Source: Stenogyne calaminthoides
Taxonomy: Eukaryota > Streptophyta > Magnoliopsida > Lamiales > Lamiaceae
Reading direction: 5' to 3'
Assembly (NCBI GenBank): GCA_037126765.1
Contig: JBBCBC010000050.1
Span: forward strand, 62,001-126,000
Length of the DNA: 64,000 nt
Shown here piece by piece: positions 35,179 to 45,932 of this stretch. Each line of letters starts with the position of its first letter. The stretch's first letter is position 1. A model generated the notes under the pieces. It was not told the origin of the DNA. It saw nothing but the letters and a program-made list of their open reading frames with translations, and searched no databases. The translations under genes were made by a program, and so were the position numbers.

Positions 35179-38100
35179 ATGAAGAAGATGAAGAAGAAAA
35201 GGAATCAAGAAATTAGAATGGATGTGCCATTCTCTTCTTCTCTACTCTTAAATCTATATGTTGGTCACTTTTTAGCCAGATGGGGTGCCAGGTTTTTGTA
35301 TTTTCTTCATTCTTGATCCATTCTTGTCAATTTTTCTTCTTAATATTCATGTTTTCTTGCTAATTTTTTTGTCAAAATTACCGTTTCCTATGTTGTATGC
35401 AATCGAAATGATTATGTAGGGATTTTGAGTAATTTGTGAATTGTGCCAAACATAAATAAATTGCAGATTCAAGTTATTTGGCCCTGGGGTAGCAAAATCA
35501 TGATCAGATTCAGAGAAAAACACTATTAGAAAATAGAAAATAGTGTATTGCCTACGAAAATTTTTCAATATTTTTTCAACATGCCTCCGAAATTTTCAAC
35601 GAAAATACTTTCGTCTTAAGGTTTGTCTACGATTTACCTACAAAATTTTCTAATTATATAGGTTATTTTTAAATTACAAATATAATTATCTACGAAAATG
35701 TAAATTGCTTAAAAAATCATTTGTGTAGGTAAGTTTGTCTACATAAATTACAAATGTGTAGATAGATTGCTTGTAGGTAATGTATTTGCCTAAGGAATTA
35801 TTTGTGTAGGTATTTTTTCAAAAATTATTCTAAAAATTGGTAGGCAAATCGTAGGCAATCTTTACTTTTTAAGGACCAAATTATTTTTGTAGGAAAATTC
35901 GTAGCCATTTGAAAATTTTCGTAGGCAATTCTTCATTTTCTTGCAACGTAAGAACAATATATCTCCACCAAAACCATTTTGAACATCTTTAGAATGTTAA
36001 AGAACTTTGAATTTAAACATTACACTCATTTTGTTTGTCCTAATTACTTACTAGTTACTACATGCTCCATGTTTGGCTGCCATAAATTAATTTCATGAAA
36101 TTGCTTTTGTGTTGTAAATCACAGGATGTGGGAATTCTCTGTTGGTTTATACATGATCAATATCTGGCCAGACTCTTTACTTCTTGCTGCAACTTATGGT
36201 GTGGTGGAATCTGCCTCCACTGCATTACTTGGTCCTTTAATCGGACAGTGGGTCGATAAGTTTTCCTACATTCAGGTTTTTTCGTTGCTCGTTTGATGGC
36301 ATATTGATTGTAGTCCATCTGCATTTGCATTGTTGTTAATTATCCACCAAATTGTTCACATGAGAAACTTTATTTTCTGATTAGGCTTTCATCTTCTATT
36401 CAAGATAATAAGAACAATATTTGTGTGTGAAATTCGATCATATTTTTCTATATGAACAGGTTCTCCAGCTCTGGCTATTGAGCCAAAATCTGTCATTTAT
36501 GGTGGCTGGAGGTGCAGTAATTGCAATACTTACATATATAGACTCTATACCTTCAAATTACGGGGCGTTCATTTCTCTTCTCGTACTAATTAATATTTCG
36601 GGAGCTGTCGCTATGCTTTCCACTCTGGCTGGAACCATCTTGGTTGAAAGAGAATGGTAAGACATTTTTAGGCAGCCCAAATCTTATGTAGATCAGTTTC
36701 CGTGTACAATTGGTTTGCATTTCGTGTGTTATTTTAGCAGTATTAGTGGTTTCATTAAAAGGTATTAGCAAGCCACCAGAATAATTCTGTTTTTTTTCAC
36801 TCATGGTCATCTGATGGTATTGGATGCACCCAAAAAAACTAATTCGTGATTCAACTTCCAGGGTGGTTGTAATATCAGAAGGCGAATCTCCCGGAGTTTT
36901 AACAAAGATGAACTCAATAATTAGAAGAATTGATCTAACCTGCAAGCTGTTTGCACCTGTAGTTTCTGGCTTCATTATCAGTTTCATTTCATTGACCGCA
37001 TCTGCCGTTTTTCTAGCACTCTATTGGCTTTTAATGTCCGTATACAATGGGATCCCGAGTTTAAGAGAAGCAAACGAAAGACGGATATCAAGATCTTCAA
37101 TAAGGGAAGTAGACGAAAGCTCATCTACTCATCATGAACAGGAAATCTTGATTCTTTCGGACACAAATAATAATCCCGGGCAGCTTGAAAGCAGCTTGAA
37201 AAGGACTACGAATATGATCCAGAAGTTTCTAGACCTTCCTTATATCACTGCTTGGAAATTGTACATTAAGCAAGACGTCGTCCTTCCCGGATTAGCCCTT
37301 GCTTTGCTCTTCTTTACCGTACTTAGGTAACATAAAAATTCTCGTTTTTATGCTTACGTGTAGTTGAAAATTGCTTTGGTCTTACTCTTTTAAATACATG
37401 ATTCAGTTTTGGAACATTGATGACTGCTACTCTTGAATGGCAAGGGATACCTGCATATGTTATTGGAATAAGTGCTACGATCGGGATAGCAGCAACGTTC
37501 TTGTACCCAGTTTTGGAATCTCGTATCTCGTCTCTCTCGGACGGGCATTTGGTCGATTTGGTCTCAGGTGAACGATACGTCTATTTTCATCACAAATATT
37601 GCTACTCTTAGTTTCTTGTTAGTAGTGTCTTGATCTATTTTTTTGGAAATATTCAGTGGACATGTCTCTTGTTATGCGTTGCTTCTACTTTCGTTAAGGA
37701 TGGACTCGTATCTGCATACATGCTAATGGCCGGAGTGGCTTCGTCTCGCCTAGGTCTTTGGATGTTTGATTTGTCGGTCATTCAACAAATGCAACCAAGG
37801 AAACCAACAATTTAATTACCAGTTGGTGTTATGTAAAAAGTTTTACCATGCAATTGATCACACTATCACTTTATAGTAACACAGCTAATACCTCTTAATG
37901 AAACAACTGATACTGTTTTAACATACACACAAAATGAACTAGTCATGATTCTTTGAGTTTCATCTCTTGACTACGGTTAATTGAACAGGATCACGTTGCT
38001 GAATCTGATCGATGTGTCGTTGGTGGTGTCCAAAACTCGCTTCAATCTATGCTCGACTTGATGACTTACATTATGGGCATACTAATCTCCAATCCACAGG

Positions 38101-38340
38101 TAATTTTAGTCTTTTGCACGTTTCAACTTGTATCTTTGAGGGTGTTATAGTCTTTTTCGTTTCCATTTTGTGTAGGATTTCTGGAAATTGACAATGTTGT
38201 CTTTCCTGCTGGTGACTGTTGCTGCAATATTGTACAGTGTGCATATTTATCGTGTACGGAAGCATCTACTTCACTTAGACAAGCTCCTTGTACTTATTAA
38301 ATGGTCCTTTAACATCATATTAGGACCTTTGTATGAGTAA
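35179..38340 (+). pseudogene. Ferroportin/IREG iron exporter (SLC40 family), probably disrupted
   Basis: Ferroportins export Fe2+ (plant members also move Ni/Co) across plasma, vacuolar or plastid membranes. Eight exons match: 35179-35291 (LYVGHFLARWGAR), 36125-36275 (MWEFSVGLYMINIWPDSLLL), 36460-36656, 36862-37326 (EGESPGVLTKMNSIIRRIDL), 37407-37567, 37657-37794 (MLMAGVASSRLGLWMFDL), 37989-38099 (SDRCVVGGVQNSLQS), 38176-38340 ending TAA. Three faults are seen. Exon 5 is 161 nt where phase requires 160, with an extra base in TCTCTCTC at 37531-37538. The exon 6 donor is CAA|CCAAGG where family sequence predicts CAG|GTAAGG, so translation would stop at 37813. About ten residues of a membrane helix seem missing in exon 4 (SAVFLALYWLL). 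Start ATGs at 35179 and 35218 are both possible. A truncated protein cannot be excluded. Confidence 0.8.
35521..35946. mobile_element. Decayed CACTA-MITE relative in ferroportin intron 1
   Basis: It starts CACTATTAGAAAATAG and is filled with GTAGGCAA, TACCTACAAAA and CGTAGGCAATTCTTC motifs in both orientations, like the MITE at 4140-4550. The right terminus and TSD are not clear, so its limits are estimated. Confidence 0.45.
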
Positions 38341-38559
38341 TACTCATGTGAATCAGATTTATACATGAACTTTATTACTGGTATATGTAACTATTTATCT
38401 AATATTACACTATCTAAAGTCTAAACAAACAACGAGAAATTCTAGTATGGTTAATACCATAACAATTTGAGCATAAATGAAGTATTGATTGTTAATCAAT
38501 TATTTTACGAGTTTATTTATGTATAATGATTCAGTGAATATTTATAATGCTCTATAATG

Positions 38560-39265
38560 GGCCTTCACGCGTTCAGCACCTCATGGACAAAATTGAAACT
38601 GGGCCTATTGGGCCAAGTTGTACAATTATGAATTTCTTAAGCTTTATATATATATATTGGACACGACTGATGTGAACGAGAGTTTTGGACCTAAGAATAC
38701 GTGCAAGATTATTCGCCAAATTGTCCCAGAATTATTACTTGCGAAATTGTCTCATATTTATTAAAGATAGTGTCCCATATTTTACAAGATTTGGCAAGAT
38801 CTTCAAGATTGGCAAGAAGATCAAGATTACTATGGAATTACAGTCTTATTTTGCTTATTAGATTAGATTTCGTATTTTTTCCTTTATTTTCTAGATTTAG
38901 ATTCATTTAGATAACTTTGCGAGATTTAGTCCTTTTCAGATTAGGTTTAGTCCCTTTTATCTATTTAAACATCCTGTACATTTTTTTTTTCAGATTGGAA
39001 TGAATGAACAATATTAATTTTCTTAGCAAATTCTTGTTAAAACCAATCGTTCTCCTGTTGGCTTGAGTCAGGGTGTCGATTTTATCGTGTTTTATATTTG
39101 TTCTCCTGTTAGCCTGTGCTAGGGCGACGAATTTATCGTGTTCCCAAATCGCGGTTCTCATCAACGACGAGGAACTCTCATCCTTGCAATATCGATCACA
39201 AATATACGTGTTTCACCGAAAAAAAATAAGAGTACCCTCGGACGCCGAACGTTTTGTCGAGTGTT
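38560..39265 (+). mobile_element. Possible LTR-type remnant with an internal 43-bp repeat
   Basis: From about 38669 the sequence has the look of a retrotransposon LTR: AT-rich, with CTATTTAAACATCCTGTAC, then AGATTGGAATGAATGAACAA. Two tandem copies of GTTCTCCTGTTRGCYTG with GGGYGWCGAWTTTATCGTGTT follow (about 39050-39092 and 39100-39142). No coding domains and no second LTR are seen. End points and class are uncertain. Confidence 0.35.
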
Positions 39266-39710
39266 TTTCTTGAAAATATTTGACAATTTAAAAAAAAAAA
39301 TCCGAGAACGCATGAAATTTTCATTTTTTTTTTCCAAAATCAATTAAAAAATTTGCAAATCCGTCCCGAATTCTTAAAACACGAAATTCATTTAGTCGGT
39401 GGTTTTATAAAGTGAGTTCATTCGCTTTAATCAAGAACTCATAATTTTTCAATCCATAAACCAAACATTTTAATATAAAATTTTAAATAGCCTAAATCCT
39501 AACTATCAATAAAAATTTAAGTCATTAATACTATCCTTAATACCTTATGCCATTGTTTGGGTGAAATAGATACGCGAACAGATCTGGTGGCGGCGGCGGC
39601 AACAACGGCAACGTGGGCCTTATGTAGGAGATTAGAACAACAGTTTCTTCATTTGGGGGTGTCTTTTGATTTTTTTTTTAATTGCAGATGAAATGAAGGG
39701 TTAAGAAACA

Positions 39711-39930
39711 CCCAAGGGTTGGTCAAGTGGTGTAGGCTTGAGACTTAGGAGTATGCTCCTCTCTAGGTCTTAGATTCGAAACCTTTTAGGTGCGATCAAC
39801 TCTTGAGATGGAACCAGTTCATACAAATCTTTGTTCTGACTTAAAATGGGGTCCACGCTAGTGAACGGTGAGTTTTGATATCCCAGATTAGTTGATCTTC
39901 TGGCCTAATACTGAATTATTAAAAAAAGTA
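39711..39930 (+). mobile_element. tRNA-derived SINE, plus strand
   Basis: An A-box-like GGTCAAGTGGTGTAGGC (about 39720) is followed by the B-box GGTCTTAGATTCGAAACC (about 39765). The body contains GGGGTCCACGCTAGTGAAC. The 3' end is GGCCTAATACTGAATTATT followed by AAAAAAAG. Flanking AAGGGTTAA and AAGGATTAA may be a diverged TSD. It belongs to the same family as the minus-strand copy at 17098-17300. Confidence 0.7.
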
Positions 39931-41959
39931 AAGGATTAATAGAGAGAAGGGTAATTTAAAAAGTTAATTGTGTATTTCTTAAAAAGGGATGCTAATAACC
40001 TGGGCCTTAAATAAATTGGACAGCTCCTGTCGGCCCACACAACAAAGTGAAGCCCAACAAGAAAAAGATGAATATTTTGTTCTAGATGTCGCACAAGGAT
40101 ATTGACCCAATTAAAGCTTCGTAGTCCAATGAGGCAATGCCGAGTATGGTGTATCATGTACGGAATCATTGACTGGTGCATTTCTTTTTCTTCTTTTAAT
40201 TATTGTATATATAAATAACCTCCTATTCTGTTTTAAATATAGTACTTAAATTTATGAAATGACTGAAATACCAATCTCTGCCTATCTGGAATAGAATAAT
40301 TTCTTTCCACCTAATAAAATGGACTCCAATAGTCAATTTTCCTAAAATTAATAAAATAAAACAACTCTTTTGTGTTCGATGAGATAGAAAAAAATATTCA
40401 ATATAACAAATTTATATGCATAATAGTATATTTTAAATTTATACATGATCTCATATTTACTTTATGATTTTTTTTTAATTAAGAGTAAGACTCTTGTATT
40501 CCAATTATATAGTAGGTTGTACGTAATTATAATTCAACGCATACAATTTTTTTTTAATAGCACATCTAATATTATTTAAAATATACATGAAATATCGTTC
40601 AAGTTTTTATTTTGAATAATTGATATTAATATTAGGTAAAAAAAATCAAATAAAAGGACAAATATGAAATAGTGGGTGACGCAGAAAAAGTTGAAAGACA
40701 GCAGGGTGTTCCGTTCTTATCAGGGTAAGGTTGCTTCTCTTTTTAATATTTGCTCATAAGTACGGAATTTATTTGCAATTTGCAAATATATAGTAATATT
40801 ATATTTCACTTTTTTAGAGAACCTATCAATTCATTATTATTTCGTATGCCGTCGTACCTTTCCGCACTATGGGTATGTCCTTCCTCATATATTTTCTCCA
40901 CCGAATGAATTTGGCTCAGTTTGACCCCACTGGTCACTTTCTTCTTCCAAAATTGCCCTCGTCCACTTCTTCCGTCCTTTCCCGTACTGCACTGTCAAAC
41001 CCCCTCCAATTACCATAATACCCCTCTTGTTATTTAATTACAATTTAGATCATATGGATATCAATTTCTGATTCTGCATTTCTTTTACTTTAACATATTT
41101 CTTTTTTATCAGAAAGATAAACACAATTTGCTGTAATATGAACTTTATACATCTAAAATTATAAATTACAAAAATATTTGGATTTCTTTATGAGGACATA
41201 ACTCATTAAAAATTAGAATAAATTTTAAAATTCTCCATTCCAAACCTCTCATAATTTAAAATTTTTTTTTAATATGCAATTTATCCTTTTAAAACGAGTT
41301 ACTTTCAAAATGCATTTAAGTGTGCACAAAATAATCACAAAAACATGTGTGAAATCGAGTTTATCGTGAACTCAATTCTTTTAGTGTCACTGTTATATAC
41401 AAAAAAAATTACTATTATTTAAAAAAAATATTATTATCAAATAAATAATTATAACTGTTAAAAAATATAAAATAAAAATATTTATGCATAATAATAATAA
41501 TTTTTACACATGATCATATTTACAACAGTGTTATCAAAACAATTATCCCATACGACAACTCACAACCGCCTCTACCCTTTTCTATAAACAAAAAGCTTTT
41601 CATTACCACATGAATACCATGATCCTCTTTATCTAAAATTTGAGAAATTCCACAAAAGGGCAATTTCGTAATCCGCATATTCTTCTTCTTCCTCACTCAA
41701 TACCTGACCTTGATTCCTCAGCTAGCCATTATCCAAGCCAGAGTTATTCTGTTAACGGTTACTTCTAAATTCTGCATTTTCTTATCAAATATCAACCAAG
41801 ATACCCCACCAATATAATACATCCAATCCAACCAATATTTGTACTTTTCTCAATCGCCATGAAAAAGCAGATTCAAAAAGCTAAACCCCACAAAAGTTTG
41901 AGCTAAAAAGATCCAATCTTTAGCCTCAACACCCAGAAAAAAATCCAGTCTCCAAAGCT
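39931..41959. other. Upstream region of the F-box/LRR gene
   Basis: No other gene is recognised. The diverged dispersed repeat at 41345-41530 lies here. The final 300 nt before the ATG (41660-41959) are pyrimidine-rich, then A-rich, as in a plant 5' leader. Confidence 0.45.
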
Positions 41960-43209
41960 ATGAAGAAACAAAAATCCAGCTTTAGACCCTTCGATCTTCT
42001 CTCCGAAGAGATAATTTTCATAATCCTCGATTCCCTCGACGAAAACCCACTTGATAAAAAGTCGTTTTCACTCGTTTGCAAGTCGTTCTACGCCATTGAG
42101 GCCCGTCAAAGGAAATTCTTGAAACCCATTCGTTCAGAACACTTAACAAAAGTTTTGAAGCGATACCCATACGTTTCAGATCTTGATCTCTCGCTGTGTC
42201 CAAGAATCGCCGATGTTTCACTCGGCGTAATATCCGTTCAGTGTAAGGAAACGTTGAGGTCAATCAATCTTTCGAAATCCAGGTTCTTTTCTCATGTGGG
42301 GTTGTCGAATTTGGTGTTGAATTGTGCGAATTTGGTCGAGATTAATCTTTCGAATGCCACTGAGCTTAAGGATGTGGCAGCTGGGGCGATAGCGGGGGCC
42401 AAGAACTTGGAAAAGTTGTGGTTAGTTAGGTGTAAATCTGTTACGGATATTGGGGTAGGTTGTATTGCTGTGGGGTGTAGGAAATTGAGGGTTCTTAGTT
42501 TGAAGTGGTGTTTGGGTGTTGGTGATTTGGGGGTGGAGTTAATTGCTGTTAAGTGCAAGGATATTCGAAGTTTGGATCTCTCTTACTTGCCGGTAAGAGT
42601 CTTATTGTGGAATTTCATCTTTTATTTAGTAGTTTGAGGCATTTTGTGGTTGATCTGTTTATGATCTTTTGAAGGAATCTGTGGCATGTTCTGATGTTAC
42701 ATCCATGATATGTTGTGTTTCTGTTAATAGTTTGTCTTTGCAAGATTATGATTTGAACATGTCTTGTGATTACTAGAGATTTAATTTTGTTGATATGGTT
42801 TCTGTTTGCTTAAGATAAGAATGGTGAATTTCATTGCTTTTCCTTTTTGAGCTGAGACTTGGTTTAGCTTTTGATAGGCTTAGGATCATAACTTTGATTA
42901 TTTCTCCGTACGGAGCTAAAAGTTACAGGTTATGCCTTTAACTACCTTGTCTACTCTTTGTTTTTCATTATTTTCAATGTAAACCATTTCTTGACATTGT
43001 GTTGCACTTATATTAATGTCGTACAACTAGAACTGTGAAAAGCGAACTTCTTTAACTACAGTGAGTGTGGCGTAAGAGACTGATGTTGTCTGTTTCTTCT
43101 TTTTCTTTAATCCAGATAACCAATAAATGCTTACCGCAAATCTTGGAGTTGCAACACCTAGAAGACTTGGTTTTGGAAGGGTGTTTCGGACTTGATGATG
43201 ACAGCCTTT
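41960..43209 (+). CDS. FBL3: F-box/LRR-repeat protein, FBL3-like, 5' part only
   Basis: Exon 1 (41960-42592) encodes 211 residues. The F-box lies at about residues 10-50 (FDLLSEEIIFIILDSL, then KSFSLVCKSFYAIE). Cysteine-containing leucine-rich repeats follow, such as YVSDLDLSLCPRIADVSL and LEKLWLVRCKSVTDIGV. Exon 2 starts at 43116 (ITNKCLPQILELQHLEDLVL, then EGCFGLDDDSL) and is cut by the N gap. FBL proteins are substrate receptors of SCF ubiquitin ligases. The sequence resembles Arabidopsis FBL3 closely, including the exon 1/2 junction. The rest of the protein (about 400 residues in the family) does not appear after the gap, where a different, inverted segment begins. Confidence 0.9.
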
Positions 43210-43709
43210 NNNNNNNNNNNNNNNNNNNNNNNNNNNNNNNNNNNNNNNNNNNNNNNNNNNNNNNNNNNNNNNNNNNNNNNNNNNNNNNNNNNNNNNNNNN
43301 NNNNNNNNNNNNNNNNNNNNNNNNNNNNNNNNNNNNNNNNNNNNNNNNNNNNNNNNNNNNNNNNNNNNNNNNNNNNNNNNNNNNNNNNNNNNNNNNNNNN
43401 NNNNNNNNNNNNNNNNNNNNNNNNNNNNNNNNNNNNNNNNNNNNNNNNNNNNNNNNNNNNNNNNNNNNNNNNNNNNNNNNNNNNNNNNNNNNNNNNNNNN
43501 NNNNNNNNNNNNNNNNNNNNNNNNNNNNNNNNNNNNNNNNNNNNNNNNNNNNNNNNNNNNNNNNNNNNNNNNNNNNNNNNNNNNNNNNNNNNNNNNNNNN
43601 NNNNNNNNNNNNNNNNNNNNNNNNNNNNNNNNNNNNNNNNNNNNNNNNNNNNNNNNNNNNNNNNNNNNNNNNNNNNNNNNNNNNNNNNNNNNNNNNNNNN
43701 NNNNNNNNN
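43210..43709. other. Assembly gap, exactly 500 N
   Basis: A run of exactly 500 N, a typical placeholder for a scaffold join of unknown size. It truncates the F-box/LRR gene on the left. On the right it coincides with the first base of the inverted duplication copy. Confidence 0.99.
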
Positions 43710-44091
43710 AGCCACCGTGCGCAGCCTGTACGACGCCTTATCTAGCGGAAACAGAATTACAGAAACATCTCCGACCCCACGGCCCTCAGTACTGCCATTA
43801 CATGATGAAAATGCTCACCGGAAAATCCTCGCCGTCCGATTTCAAGTTCCGGCCGCGAAGCTTTGAAAGCGTCGACGGCGACTGTGTGATAGTGGAGGGC
43901 TGGGAGGGGATCAGGGTATTGGGTGCACGTGTGGACCCTGAAAGAAGGAGTTATTACTCACTTTAGAGAGTATTTCAACACGTGGCTAACCGTGAAGGAT
44001 TTGAATTGCATGAGAGCCACCACTCTGTGGCGGAGCCACCCCCGAGACGTGGCGAGCCGCTCGTTGCCGGAGATGATGCTCGCCATTTGAT
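43710..44091 (+). pseudogene. Wound-induced WI12/SAG20-like protein, broken (copy 2, 5' end in gap)
   Basis: This is the inverted copy of the gene at 4680-5168. It starts at ATVRSLYDALSSG and has the same shared lesion before HGP. It also lost two bases in the GGGAGGGGG and AGGTGTATTGG stretch (about 43903-43917), which shifts the frame after VEGWEG. Unlike copy 1, it keeps the 17 bp that encode the conserved end TLWRSHPRDVASRSLPEMML plus AI and stop at 44089-44091. The two copies thus carry different additional faults. Confidence 0.75.
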
Positions 44092-44266
44092 GGTGGTGGA
44101 GCATGGAGATAGGATCATGCATGTAATTAATCTTTGATTAGTGGGAAAATGATTAAGGTTTAAGAAACCTTTAGTGTGTTAAATATGTAGAGTGAATTAA
44201 TTAAATAAAATTGTGATCAAGCATACAGTTTGCCTGGTATATGTGGTTTATATTGTGGTGCATTGC

Positions 44267-44679
44267 CACTAAAAAAAAATTAAAGAATTGTCTGCAGAAT
44301 ATTTTAGTATGTCTACAGAATCCCAACGAAAGCCTACAAAATTTTTAAATCATATTGACATTTTCATTTATAGGTAAATTTGTTTATAGAATGTAATTCG
44401 TAGATAAATTTATTTATAAGTCATTTCTAAATTACAAATATAATTGTTACGGAAATGTAAATTGCTTGAAAAATTTTTTTGTAGTTAATTTATTTGTTTA
44501 CGGAAATTATAAAAGTGTAAGAGATAGTTTTCTTTCATATAGGTAATTTTTCAAAAATTATTCTAACAATTGATAGGCAAGTTGTAGGTAATACTCAGGT
44601 TTAAAGGACCAACGTGTTTTTTTTTAAGAAAAATTTCGTAGTCATTTGAAAGTTTTCGTGGTCATTTTTTTTTTAAGTG
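44267..44679. mobile_element. CACTA-type MITE, second copy
   Basis: Same insertion as 4140-4550 in inverted orientation. It begins CACTAAAAAAAAA and ends TTTTAAGTG, flanked by TGC at 44264-44266 and 44680-44682. Its presence at the equivalent site shows that the insertion predates the duplication. Confidence 0.8.
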
Positions 44680-45667
44680 TGCTACCAATATTTTCGAGGA
44701 GAGAATTGATATGAGTTTAGAGCACACTGGAAATTTGGTGCATTTGCTAAAAGAGTATACATTTTCTTCATAGTTCTAGAGTTCAATAATAGTCTTAAAG
44801 TGTTGTGTGGATATTCAAGCCTCTAAGCTACAATATATATTGCTACCAAGAAAACATTGTTGGGACTTAATAGTTGGTCCACATCTTAAAACGCACACGG
44901 TTGCTTTCTTTGTCAATCATTTTCTTGCCTTCATTTATTTCGTTCCTGGATTTATATTAATATATGTATGATGTATCATTGCAGTATAATAGTATAATAT
45001 GAAATAAAGTTTAAAAACTTTTTTAGATTCCATTATTAGGAGCCTATTCCTAATGCATATAGATACTGAATTACATGATCATTGAGGAAATTTCGTTAAG
45101 GAGCACGGCAGCACACTGGAAAACACTTGTCCAAAATCTATTAAGTTTCAGGGTCCCAACAAGTCAAGAAAGGCTGGCAAGTGGCAAATAATGGTAATTA
45201 CTTTACGTTTCTACAGAAATAGCAATACTATATGTTTTTTTCAAAACTCAAATTAAGATGCTTATGATGGATACACACACATATAATTCACAAAAGACAA
45301 ACTATCAAGAATATTTGACGCCTAAGGGTCCCAATCTTCAGGTGCATTTCTAATAATCTTCCATATAGAGACATTGAAACTAGGGTCTTCTGGGGGTGGT
45401 GGAGCCTAGAGTAGTGGCAGATATAAATCTTAAAAAGGACACCAGAAATTTTTGGTTGGAATTGAGAGCAATAACCTGTCTTTTTCTTCATCACACACAC
45501 TGCATATGACAGCGATGACTGAACCACTAAATTTGTGGGTTCAGTTCAATTAGTCAACAAATCAAGCAATGCAACATCAGTTTGGGTTTGGGTCCTCGGT
45601 TTTGATCTCGTATAACGTGCAATACTAAAATAATATGCGATCGCATGGTGTGTGGTGAATGATAAAA

Positions 45668-45799
45668 GGGTGCGACTATTGACCCGTGTATTTGCTCAAT
45701 ACACTCACTTTAAAGTTGTATGTGATGGTACATAATAGTTAAAAATTTGTACATATGAGTGCATTGAGAAAAAAAATACGGGTGTGAATAGCCACACCC
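45668..45799. mobile_element. Mutator-type MITE, second copy
   Basis: Counterpart of 3014-3147, flanked by ATGATAAAA at 45659-45667 and 45800-45808. It is slightly shorter than copy 1. Confidence 0.85.
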
Positions 45800-45932
45800 A
45801 TGATAAAATAACATGAGACATAAAATTCCGCACATTGAAATAATGGCTATGATTGTGCTGATATTGATGATAAAATAACATGAGATAGATAAGTTGTTAA
45901 ACATTGTTGATACAACAACGTAAAATGCAATC

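Noticed and set aside
43065..43866. Open frames of more than 180 codons across the N gap
   Set aside because: They are made of unknown bases; only the first 94 nt before the gap are real FBL3 exon.
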